From Dendrobium chrysotoxum (taxonomy: Eukaryota; Streptophyta; Magnoliopsida; Asparagales; Orchidaceae): a stretch of 64,000 nucleotides of DNA. Below, in pieces: positions 34,865 through 46,800 of the stretch. Both the position numbers and the translations under genes were made by a program. The stretch spans positions 29,443,774-29,507,773 of the forward strand of contig CM034314.1 in NCBI GenBank assembly GCA_019925795.1, written 5' to 3'. How positions within the stretch are numbered: position 1 is the stretch's first letter; every line of letters begins with the position of its first letter. The notes under the pieces were generated by a model. It was not told the DNA's origin and made no database searches. It worked only from the letters and a program-made list of their open reading frames with translations.

Positions 34865-35425
34865 CAACCCGCAATGTGATGCCTGGCCACCGGATCTGCA
34901 ACATCCATGCAAGCGGATAAAAGGCATTTACAGATTCTAAAATGAAGCCCTGCATGCCTGTCAGCAAGGGTCATTTGCATAGCCAGCTATAACTAAATGT
35001 TACGAAAGCACCTATGTATTAAAATGCACACTGACACATACATGGCATGCATACATTCGTAATATGTAGGGGCATTGCGCAAATGCATCATTTCAACATG
35101 TGAAATATGTCACATTGTGGCAATACATTGTATTAATATGCCAAATGCATTATATATGTACAAACTGTAACATACCAAAATGCATTCATATACTACAACA
35201 TAGAAAATGCACTGCGGAAACATACCATTCAAATGTATTATGTATTACATGAATGCATTATACATACATAAATGCTAGCGCATCGGAAGCCATGCCATTG
35301 GATCCGTAACATCCATACAAGCGAACAAAAGGCCTTTACAAATTACCAAATGAGACCCAGCGCACCACGATGGCACGCCATCAGATCCGCAACATGCATA
35401 CAAGCGGATAGAAGGTGTTTACAAG
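34865..35425 (+). repeat. Dispersed ~65-bp repeat, three copies
   Basis: Copies near 34875, 35285 and 35380 share CCATTGGATCCG-like sequence, CAACATCCATACAAGCGGA and AAAGGCNTTTACA. They belong to the Tat-like remnant and have no evident function. Confidence 0.65.
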
Positions 35426-35591
35426 TTCCTAAATAGAGCGTTGTGCACGTTTAAACGACGATCGCCTACACGAGTGATTAATGACAAGTATTTAAAAATA
35501 CCCCCTGCACATGCACTACAATATGTATACACATAAAAATAGAAGTGCACATGCAAGCATATTAACATGTATACATGTAAGAATATATACT

Positions 35592-36190
35592 AGCTTGGGC
35601 CCCAACAAGCATGTTACGGGTACATACGTGATATTTAGGGATACTGCGCGGGTCAAATGATAAATTTAAGTTCGAACCCGATCACTCTACATGATTGGAT
35701 AGGAGTCGACACAGTTCAAACTATCAAACAAATATACGGTCACGGCGTCGATCGAGATATTTATTTGTATATATTCATAATAAGAAAATCTACTAGTAAA
35801 GGTACAAAGCTAACAATGAACCCGATCCGCTATCAGCAATTAAACAGTCTACAAGGTTCAATAGATAATTACAAAAATACCCCCTTAAACACCTGCATGG
35901 GCCCTAATGAGCATGTTGTATTTACGTACGTGACATCTGAGGATGCTACGTAAGTCAAGAAATGAATTTAAGTTCGAGCATGATTCTTCTATGTGACGGG
36001 GTAGGCGTCGACATGGCTCGAACCGTTAAACATATATATGGTCCCAGCATTGACCGGAATATTTGTTTTAGAGTTCATATTAGGCTTTCAAGGCCCATAA
36101 CAAAAATTTTTTTTCCAATAAAGTCATAAAGCCTACAAAGAACACGATCCTCTATCGGCAAGTAGGTGGAATTGATAAGGTTTAACCCAC
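35592..36190 (+). repeat. ~300-bp tandem duplication
   Basis: Units at about 35592-35890 and 35892-36190 share GGGCCC, GCATGTT, ACGTACGTGA, AATTTAAGTTCGA, AGGCGTCGACA and ATATTTGTTT in the same order, with substantial divergence. Confidence 0.75.
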
Positions 36191-37583
36191 AAAATGTAAT
36201 TGTCCATAACACCCTGATGATGGCCGCGTTGAACGTAGATCTCAACTAGAGGGGTTAATTCCAAATATTTTATATGCTTCCCAAATGCCCACAAAATTCA
36301 AAACTACAAAAATATAAAACTTGAAATATTTAAAATTGAAATAAATCATCAAATGCTTAAAGCAAAACCCATCCACCCTCCGCAACAGTTTGCCGGGGTG
36401 GACAACTTTAAATATTACTTCAGCTCACAAAAAAGTTATTGTTTGGTCGAGAATATCACTAAGAGTCATTCTTAAACAGTTTCTTGCTAGCAAGGACATG
36501 ACACGTATCCTCTTCCGGCGATTTTGCAGCCAAATGCACCGCAAGTAAACAGTTATGACCGGGGCCCTCTGAATCGAGTGGTTTGTCGCCAAATGGCACC
36601 ACTAAATTACGGTCATGGCTAGAGCCTATAAGCTCCCCAATAGCATTAAATTCTTGAGATATGAATCATTAGGATATAATCGATAGGGCACAAAGCCCTT
36701 TGTTAGCTAAGGTGGATTCAAATTTGTCTTTTTAGACAAATATTCACCCCAGGTCTACAAGGTACCCTTGGACGAAGCAACTCATGGCTGTCAGTAAGGA
36801 TCCTTCTGTCAGGTTGGGTCGACTACCTCCTCTGACTACGTAGACCAGGGACTACGATAGCCCAGGACGACAGAACCATGGGATCTTGATCGGACTCATC
36901 ATCATTCCCCCCACCATCCACTTGAAGTGCAAGATGGTGAACTTTTTAATTTTAAATATCAAATTTTCAAATATCAACCCATACTGCTATAATATATCAG
37001 ATACATGTTACATATCTGATTGAAAACTAGCCTTAATCAAAAGTTCTCTCTCATTGTAGGGAGGGGTAATTAACTATTGGGGCTTGTGCCCATAAGAAAC
37101 CAGAACTCAAATCATAAAGTCCTCATAAAATGAGGGCGAAATCTCTGGGTAGTGTTTTATTTCAAACCAAATAAGCCTTTTGAAAATTTACCCCGAAACT
37201 TAATCCGTTAAAACTCCCCCAATAGCAGGGGAGGCCGGGGCGCAAACTTTTAGAGCCCACACAACTTTAACACCTCTAATCACTTTTTATTGACTACATG
37301 CGCCACCATATGATATGAATGCACTACAAGAGCCAAAAGTTCAAATTAATCTTTTAACTATGTGATATTCTTCGATATCTGAAAAGACAATTTATGACAA
37401 ATTGTATATTATTCGATATTAAATGCCAATAAATAAAATTTAAACCATAACTATGTGATGTCTAAAAAGAACATACCCCTCTTGATGAATTCAAATTGCA
37501 TTCTGATGCATAATCAAATCCCTCTATGGAAAGAAATTTATTAATGCACATAATCAACTGATGGCAACACCTAACCCCACAGT

Positions 37584-37849
37584 TAGGGGTGTCAATATTG
37601 GACCCGACCCGAAAACCCGACCCGAATCCGAAGCGGGTCGGGTTTGGGTCCGAAAAATCGACCTGTTTGCAAAACCGGGTCGGATTTAGGTTGACCCGGA
37701 AACCTGGGAATGACCCGAAATGACCAAGAACCCCGTCTACCCGCTCTGACCGGCCCTGCCCGAGTCTGCCCGCTGCCCCGCCAGCTTGCCCCAGCTGCCC
37801 CGTGGCCCTCCTACCTGGCCCGACCCGTGACCCGAAATTAACACCCCTA
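37584..37849. mobile_element. hAT-type MITE (266 bp) with perfect 8-bp target duplication
   Basis: Terminal inverted repeats read TAGGGGTGTCAAT on the left and, as complement, TAGGGGTGTTAAT on the right. The direct 8-bp duplication CCCACAGT lies at 37576-37583 and 37850-37857, the size typical of hAT transposition. The interior is rich in ACCCGACCCG-like repeats and has no transposase, so the element is non-autonomous. A proline/glycine-rich open frame across it on the minus strand is a by-product of that composition. Confidence 0.93.
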
Positions 37850-37857
37850 CCCACAGT

Positions 37858-38562
37858 ATAAGCTTGCCGAAATTCCAAAGGGAAGAAGCGAATTATAAGG
37901 CTACTTCTTCAATGGGGGAAAAATAGTTAGGAGGCCCATATTTTGAAGAGGCGGCAATGAAGAAGGCAGCATTTGCCTGTGATAAGAGCCACACCAGTCA
38001 GATTTAGGATTGGTTAAAAGATTGTTTGATATGAAATGTGAGTTTGGAATTAATTTTGTTGAAATTTTTTGGATTGGATTATTTTTCATAAAATTGTAGT
38101 TAGAATATATTTTAAAAATCTCAAAATTATTAAAATTATTTTAACATGAATATATCATATTATATAAGAATTAATCAAAAAAATATAATGCACATATAAA
38201 AATAAATTCAAAATCTATAACATAAATGATGACCAAAGTTAATGAGAGTATTTTTAGTTTGTTTTTTTTTGTTAAATTCTTTGGCTTTATCTAAATAGCA
38301 TTTTAAACTACAAGCTACGGAAATTTTCAGTTATCTTTCCCTATCAATCCATTTCGATTATTTTTCCCATCAAAATATGGGAACTACAAGCTACGGAAAT
38401 TTTCACTGCTATAGTGGCGGAAAACTGCTGAGAGAAACAGCAAGACTAGACAACTAAAAATCAAGAGCTTTCCTATATGGCATTATTGTTTTACAAAAAG
38501 AATCAATATAAAAGCTGGAAGAATTTCTCAGGCTTGGCAAATTCACTATGGAACCATGGATG
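37858..38562. other. 3' flank of the O-fucosyltransferase gene
   Basis: AT-rich. Nearest to the stop codon it should include the 3' untranslated region of the minus-strand gene. A repeated phrase (GAACTACAAGCTACGGAAATTTTCA) occurs near 38310 and 38380. Nothing else is recognised. Confidence 0.4.
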
Positions 38563-40827
38563 CTACAGATGCTCCAGGTTTCGTTCTGAGGCCTTACACA
38601 TACACCCTGGAGACCTTGGCAGCCTGTAGATGCTGCGGCCTCTTGGCCTCACCTGCACTCTCTGATTTTCTTCAATCATCTTCCTCACTCTCTCTTCGAA
38701 TTCAATCCACTCTAACGTACCATTCTGGGATAAAATTTTGGCAAAACGCTTCTTGTTTGGCCTTAATGTTGGGGCTCGACCCCTTCCATGATATGTTCGG
38801 AAGCCAGTTACAAGAGATGAGAGCTGGCTACCTGAATCAGTCATGGCGAATACATCAGCAGTGGCACATGCAATGAAGTCAAGAGCTGCCAGCTGCGTTA
38901 ACAAAAGAATTGTCAGCATACACGATGTATAACAAATTTATGGAAAGAATTGCAAGAAGATGGCGTGGAGTTAATTTCATATATCATCTATACAAGTAGT
39001 GGAAACGTTATGTCGATTCATTAAAATTTGATATAAGAAATGATTATTAATTTTCAAATGATCACAAATATCTGTTTGAGATAGTACTTAAGTCAACACA
39101 GCTAAAATTCTCACAGGATTAATTGTATAAATCATACAAGCTAAGTTCAACAAGGTCGACACTCCGTTAAATCTTTTGTTTTTTAAATTCCTTCTTTAAA
39201 ATAGACTATCTGTGAAATCGGGTAAAAGTGTCCCATCTTAAGAATTTTCACATTGAGAAATGCTCTACTCACCCAAATTTTACTTCAGGTTAACAAGAAA
39301 ATGTGCATTTCAATGGACCATGTACTCATCATCCCAATTAGTGGAGTTGATTTGGTATTGAAATTTTTTGAGTTAAACATTACTACTTCATGTTGCCGAA
39401 CTTTTTCTTTTCCCTGTTTTTCAAAGACTCAAAATATCTGTTTTTAATGTTTCAGAACTTTTTCCTTTTCCCCATTTTCCAGAAAGGATACGGCCAAAAT
39501 ATTTGTTTGCATGTTTAAAACAATAATAGCTAAAGCTGCATCTGCTTCCAGCATTTTCAAGTATTACTGTATTAAAACATATGAAAGTCTATAGCACAAA
39601 ATTGATTTGTGTAAAGCTGAGGTGACAATTCATCTGCATATAAAACTCTAGTCCAAGTTTAGTTCATGTCAAACATACCTGAGAAGAGAAGTTTCTGAAG
39701 GGAGCAAGTTCACTAGGTGTCAGAAAATCTTCCTTTGTAACTAAGTTTGGGTAGAGTGTGGTGAATGGAAGCATTCTTGATCTACCTCCATATATATCCG
39801 ATCCAGCTAGATATATATAAGTTCTCTGTTTGAATCCCAGAGCAGAAAGCATCAGTGCTGCTTCTTCTGGTGTCAATGGACACCTTCCTAACTTCCTCAG
39901 TTCAGCTGGGGAGAAGGATCTGCAGGAGACAAAATTGTGAGTAAATAAACGTTGGCACAGAATGCAAATGGAGCAATTAAAACAATCATAGCTCACGCAT
40001 TCTCTTTCATCCGCGTGACAAGTGTAGGAAAATGAATCTCCCTGTATGCTTGCAATTCCCTTCTTTCCTTCGCTCCTCCGCCAAAATCACATACAGAGTA
40101 TGCCACCATATCCATTTCAAACCTCATGTGTAAAGCAAGATATTTGAGAGGTTTTCCAGATATGTTATTCCCAACCAACAAGTTGCTGGGCATATGATTT
40201 CCAAGCAGTTGTTTGTCCAATTCAGAAACCCTATAATTATATTTTCGAATCCGTTTCAAAAGCAAGGAACCAATCTCTTGAATTCTTGGGACAAATTTGA
40301 ATGCATGGAAATTGCATTTGCATCTTAATTTCTGCAAAAGAAAGTTTCAGATGACGTGCATAAATAAAAAAAATTAACCATGTCATTTTGTGCAAAAACC
40401 TCAGCTTTCATTTAAGAAAATAAGGCTGTGAATTTTCAAGAATAAACATACACCTGGAGATTGGCTGGCAATGGATCAAATGCAAGCCGATTGCCAAATC
40501 CAAGAAAGTGAACAACACCATTTCGCAACAGAAGAGGACGTATAACTTTGGAGAAATAAATAGGTTTTGATTCTTTCCTGATGTCCATATCACTTACCTG
40601 CACAAACAAGAAAATTATTAAGAAAAGAAATCTCATGGAAGATATGCATGCCTCATGAAAATCAAGAAGAAACAAAAAAAAAATTCATCCCCAATGGTAA
40701 ACCGACCTGGCTGCCTATTGATTCCAGATCCAATGATTGAAGATGAAAAGGCAACTCTTTTATGATTCTCACATCATCCTTCAACAAGTTTATGAAATAA
40801 TCTTCTTGATATATATCACCAAACTGG
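38563..40827 (-). CDS. O-fucosyltransferase exons 6-10 (catalytic core and C-terminus)
   Basis: Exon 6 begins with the third base of the codon split by intron 5 and reads QFGDIYQEDYFINLLKDDVR. Exon 7 carries VVHFLGFGNRLAFDPLP. Exon 8 has LRCKCNFHAFKFVP and LKYLALHMRFEMDMVAYS, the strongly conserved core. Exon 9 has LTPEEAALMLSALGF and DIYGGRSRMLP. Exon 10 has FAMTDSGSQLSSLVTGF and ends PGCMCKASERNLEHL. No stop or frameshift interrupts these exons, and all donors and acceptors are canonical. These features argue for a working gene despite the transposon-filled intron just upstream. Confidence 0.9.
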
Positions 40828-43800
40828 CTGCAAATCATGTAAAATTTGTTTATTAAAGCATAAGGCAAAAAATGCAATAAGGTAAAACGGAACGGGACGG
40901 TGGCAAAAAATATGATGTGATTCAGTTCAACTGCAATTTAAGTGACTTTCTTCATCATCATCATTAGCTTCCAGAGTATTTGGAAGCAACATTATGTATC
41001 ATGTCCTACATTTGTTTCAAGCTTAAATTTAGTTTGTAAAAACTTTTTACACTTCAATCAACATTAATTTGGCCCATCTTCTTTTCTTCCTATAATTTAA
41101 AAGTTCATCATATCAAACTATTTTATTAGTGCATCTTATACCCCATAGACTTCGACAAAATAAAAAAGTGAAATGAAAAGGTGACGGCTTATTAGAATTA
41201 CAATAAACTCAAAAAAATAGTGGCCACAACATTTTAAAAAATAAGTAAAAGATATATCTATGAAACAGAACCCGCACTGTGCTCACATCTTCCATGTCAT
41301 GTAGTGCTATCCTTAAAGCTGAAGGTCGAAGCCATCTTCGAAGCCCTTACTATTTTAAAATGAAAACTGTAGTTGAAGCCAACGGCCGAAGTGATCTTTA
41401 TAGTGTTGTGACATCCCATAGATGAAGCGGAAGGTCCTAAGTAATCTATCATTGCCAAAGCCATGTCTCTGCCCTAGCTAGCCGCATATCATTAAAATAA
41501 TAACTAAGGAAATTATAACAAGTCTTCTAAAATTCTGCTTAACTCATTTTTAGGCATTATGTTGCCTTTAAAATATTACTTGAATGAGACCGTGATGTTA
41601 GCAAGATTTTTTTTTTGATCCATTTATTTTCCTTTTAAGCTTTTTAAAATTAATTATGATTATATGAAAATATATAGACTCTATATATTTTTTAAATTGC
41701 TTTAATATTTAATAAGATAATGACCTCTGAGATAAGCACTAAATTGATTCGTAATAATCTCGTAGATGATAAGACAAAATCTTTATAGGTATATGTTACC
41801 AAAATAGACAAAGTAGGATTGATTGGAGCAGGATGCAATGTCAAATATCAATGTCATATTTGCCATGAAAATTTTAAGAGAACATATATTATAGGATCGG
41901 AGCTCACTTGCTCAGACAACCCAGGGCAGGCATTCTATCACGCCTCAAAATAACATCCACATAAGTTCGGGAAGTAGAAATGTTGAATGCAAAAAAAAAA
42001 GGAAATGTTGAATGCTGAAGCTGGGTAAACAAAATGTTATATGTCAGAAGGTTCCACTTCCTCTTCTGGGCAAAGTGATTCCAACCAATACTGTAGCTTG
42101 CAGTAGTTAAGTGGATTTTTATTTAGAATTGAAAGCCATGACCCAAAAATATGAAAGAGTTGAGCTCTATTGTCATTGAAAAAGCATTCAGTTTACAAGC
42201 TAGAAATCATTTGCATGAATAAATTGCTAGGATATTTTATTTAGCAGCCCTTCCATTTCATTTGGTAAGAATCGCTATTATATTATTGCTGTCTCACATG
42301 TAGCCAGCAACACAATTATAAATGCGCGTCACAGAATTTAGTAAACATCATCTGCTATGAAGGAGCATATGAGGTTAAATTTATACTGCGAATCAAATCA
42401 AAAAAGTGATTATAGGGGCGGGCATAGAAAAGTTATTCAACTATCACATACAATGCGCATGTGTGTAGAGCTGCAAGACACTGATTGGGGCTCAATACCC
42501 TCACATTCTTGGGACTACTTATGTTGCTTACATATTGAATCTTGCATTGAAGAATATTTATGCTCCAAAGAATATAAAGGTAATAAGATCACTTTGAAAA
42601 ATGCAATTAGATTGCTAACATTATAGGAGATGCCAACTTCATAAAATCATTCATCATGAATCACTCAATGAGATTGTCAATTTTCAATAAATTTGTGAAG
42701 TTGAAAAGGTTGGCTATAGCAAAGATCTAGTTTGCATCAACAATAGTCATGATTAAGAAATTCTAAATAATAAAATAAGGATTGTATACAATATTGATTA
42801 GTAACACTGCCGTTGCCAGGTCCCAAGTCCTGGATGAGAAAAGTGGAGGGTTGCGTTAGGTAGTCGACAGCCAGCGTAAAACTTGTCGAATAACCATGAC
42901 ATGAATCCTTTAATAAATTGTGTTAATGCTAGGGCGTTCCCTGGAAGCGACGCACTGTATGGCCTGAATACAGTGAAAAGTGTGCAAGGGCCGCTGCATC
43001 GGCGCCCGGGTGCAGTGTTAAATAGGCAAGGGTTCCTACATCAAGGACGGATGTGGGCAAAGAAGCTAGTCCATGATACTAATATTAGGATAGGAACTTG
43101 GAATATAGGTTCCCTTACAGGAAGATTAATGGAATTAATAGATATTATGATTCATAGGAAGATAAATATTTTGTGCATTCAGGAAACTAAATGGGTTGGA
43201 GAGAAGGCTAAGGAGATTGATAGTTTAGGATTTAAAGTTTGGTATTCAGGTAAGAGTCGTACTAGAAATGGTATAGGCGTGATTATAGATAAGAGTTTGA
43301 AGGATAATGTTATAAATATTAATAGAATTGGAGATAGAATTATGGCTTTAAAGATTGTTGTTGATGCTAAGATTATTAATATTATAAGTGCTTATGCTCC
43401 TCAAGTAGGTTTGGATATGTGTTCAAAATTAAAATTTTGGGAAGATTTAGAAGAATTAATTCAAAAGATACCTCTCGAAGAAAAAATTTTTATTGGAGGA
43501 GATTTAAATGGACATGTTGATAGAGAGGTAAATGATTTTAAAAGCATTCATGGTGGATATGGGTTTGGAATGACTAATGAAGGTGATAAGACCATACTAG
43601 ATTTTTCTTTAGCTTATGATTTTTTAATTGCTAATACCTTATTTAAGAAAAGAGATGAGCATCTCATCACTTATAAGAATGGTTATAGTAAAACTCAGAT
43701 TGATTATTTTCTTATAAGAAAAGTAGATCGTTTAGATTGCAAAGATTGTAAAGTTATTCCGAGTGAAAGTTTATGTACCCAACATCACTTATTAGTTTTA

Positions 43801-46800
43801 GACTTTAAGATGAAAGGACAGAAAATAAAAAATAAAGTAAAGCGATTTTCTAGGATTAGATGGGGGCATTTAAAGAATAGTAATAAAAATATTTTTGAGA
43901 GTAAGATTTTAGATTCTAAGACTTTATTTGTGCATGAGGATGCTAATGTTATGTGAGAAAAAGTGGCTAGTGATATTAAAAATATTGCTAAAGATGTGTT
44001 TGGAGTATCAAAGGGAAAATCCCCTAATAGTAAAAATAGCTGGTGGTGGAATCCAATTGTGCAAGAAAAGATAAAAAATAAGAAGATTTGTTATAAAAAT
44101 TGGTTTAGATGTAAAAATTCTGATAATTGGGAAAGATATAAAGAGGCATGTAAGGATTCTAAGAAAGCAATATGTGATGCAAAGATCTTAGCTTTTAATA
44201 ATTTATATAATAGATTAGATACTAAGGAGGGAGAAAGATATATGTATAAGCTAGCCAAACAAAGAGATAGGAGTAGTAAGGATTTAATTCAAGTGAAGTG
44301 TATTAAGGATGAAGATCAAAAAGTACTTTTCTTAGAAGATGATATTCAACAAAGGTGGATGAGATATTTTGATAAACTTTTTAATGAAGATTGTAGGAAT
44401 ACAATTGACTTTAGCATCCTAAATGAAAATAAAGATTTCTATTTTTATCGGCGTATTAGTAAAACCGAAGTTAGAGAGGCTTTAAAGAAAATGAAGTGTG
44501 GAAAAACTGTTGGACCTGATGAAATCCCAATAGAGATGTGGAAATGCTTAGGAGATGAAGGAATTTCTTGGCTAACTAAACTTTTTAATAATATTTTGAA
44601 GACTAAAAAGATGCCAGATGCGTGGAGAATGAGTGTATTGATTCCTATTTATAAGAATAAAGGTGATGCACAAGATTGTGCGAATTATAGAGGAATTAAG
44701 TTAATGTGTCACACTTTAAAACTATGGGAGCGAGTTATGGAGCGTAGGCTGCGGCGTGATACTAATGTTTCTCAAAATCAATTTGGATTCATGCCTGGTA
44801 GGTCTACTATGGAAGCCATACATTTATTGAGAGGTTTGATGGAGAAATATAGGGAGAATAAGGAGGATCTACATATGATATTTATTGATTTAGAGAAAGC
44901 ATATGATAAAGTTCCAAGAGAAGTGCTATGGAGAGTTCTTGAAAAGAAAGGAGTTAATAATGCTTATATTCAAATCATTAAAGATATGTATGAAGGAGCT
45001 ACTACTTGTGTTCAAACACAAGGTGGTTTGACCAAGTATTTCCCTATTTCGGTTGGATTACATCAAGGATCAGCTTTAAGCCCATATCTTTTCGCGTTAG
45101 TCATGGATGTTCTCACTAGACATTTACAAGAGGATGTACCCTGGTGTATGCTTTTTGCTGATGATATTCTTCTTGTTGACAAGACTAAAGAGGGAGTTGA
45201 AGGTAAACTTGAAGTCTGGAGATCAACCTTAGAGTCTAAAGGTTTTCGCTTGAGTAGATCTAAAACTGAATATATGGAGTGTAATTTTAGCAGTAATAGA
45301 CCTAGTGAGGGGATTGTGACTTTGGGCGATCAAGTCATTAATAAGAGTACACGTTTTAGATATCTTGGATCTATTGTTCAGAGTGATGGTGAAATAGATG
45401 GGGATGTTATCAGTAGAATTCAAGTTGGATGGTTGAAGTGGAGGAATGCATCGGGCTTGTTGTGTGATAGAAAAGTCCCCCTTAAACTTAAGGGAAAATT
45501 CTATAAGATGGTGGTGAGACCTGCAATGCTTTATGGTGCAGAATGTTGGCCATTAAAAGAGAAGCATAATACTAAGTTATGTGTTGCGGAGATGAGGATG
45601 CTTAGGTGGATGAGTGGATTTACTCTTAGAGACAGGATACGAAATGAGCATATACGTGAAAAGATTGGAGTAGCTCCAGTGGAGGATAAGATTAGAGAGA
45701 GTCGCCTTAGATGGTTTGGTCACATAAAACGGCGGCCTTCCGATGACCCAGTTAGGAAAGTAGAGGTATTAGATTTGACTTATGTTAAGAAAGGTAGAGG
45801 TAGACCTAAAAAGACTTGGTTAGAAAATATTAGAAATGATCTTTCTCTATTAGATTTAAACGAGAATTTGACTTTGAACCGGACACAATGGAGAAAAAGG
45901 ATTCATGTTGCCGACCCCACGTAGTGGGACAAAGGCTTGTTATTGTTGTTGTTGTATTGTTATTGTATACAATATTGATTAGTGATAGATGGAGCATACA
46001 TTTGTAATGGAAAAAAGCTTGGATGATCAGTAGTGGATAAAATATATTACATTACTTTACAAAGCAAATATATGACATTTTAAGAGTTGCTTCTATGGAT
46101 AAGCATTGTCACCACCTTGTGTACATATGGGATTCTATGAAAGAGAAGGTGAAGGGGATCATTTATTGATATGAGGTAAAGACATTGAGGACTTCACCTT
46201 TTTATAAGGTTATATATGAAATTTTGTACAAAAATGGAATAAAACCAACACTCCCCTTCATTAATTAGCCACTCTCTGAATCCAAAGTAAATTAATTTCA
46301 CAGTACTTTTAATTTATCCCATTTACTAATTAGTAATGTCACCTATTAGATGCATTCTTTTATCAGATATTCCAACTATTTTTAGCTAACTGAAGCTCTA
46401 AATTCTATTGCACCAGTGAAAGATAGAGATATCAAATGAGATTAATAAATGCCTGAAGATGAATTTTCCAACAACAACAACATCAAGCCTTTGTCCCACT
46501 ATGTGGGGTCGGCTATATGAATCCTTTTTCTCCATTGTGTCCTGTTAACAGTCAAATTCTCGTTTAAATCTAATAAAGAAATATCATTTCTAATATTTTC
46601 TAACCAAGCCTTTTTAGGTTTACCTCTACCTTTCTTAACATAAGTCAAATCTAAAACCTCTACTTTCCTAACTGGGTCATCGGAAGGCCGCCGTTTAATG
46701 TGACCAAACCATCTAAGGCAACTCTCTTATTCTTATCTTCCACTGGAGCTACTCCAACCTTTTCATGTATATGCTCATTTCGTATCCTGTCTCTAAGGGT

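Larger units (their letters stand above)
32605..37575 (+). repeat. Old, diverged Tat-like LTR remnant with internal repeats
   Basis: Several blocks are colinear with giant-LTR or Tat-like sequence but strongly diverged. 33340-33700 matches 2397-2720 in reverse. 36720-36890 matches 31640-31760 (AAGGATCC, GGGTCG, CGAC blocks). 37050-37110 matches the end of the giant LTRs (GTAATTAACTA, GGGCTTGTGC, CATAAGAAA). It also contains an AGCCCAC-rich stretch (32690-32800) and the microsatellite and tandem repeats listed separately. No coding sequence was found. I read this as the older element next to or into which the giant element inserted. Confidence 0.55.

Noticed and set aside
37462..37878. 138-codon Gly/Arg-rich open frame, minus strand
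   Set aside because: It is read through the GC-rich MITE interior and ends with MITE structure; explained by the element.
38556..38876. Plus-strand 106-codon open frame
   Set aside because: Antisense shadow of fucosyltransferase exon 10.
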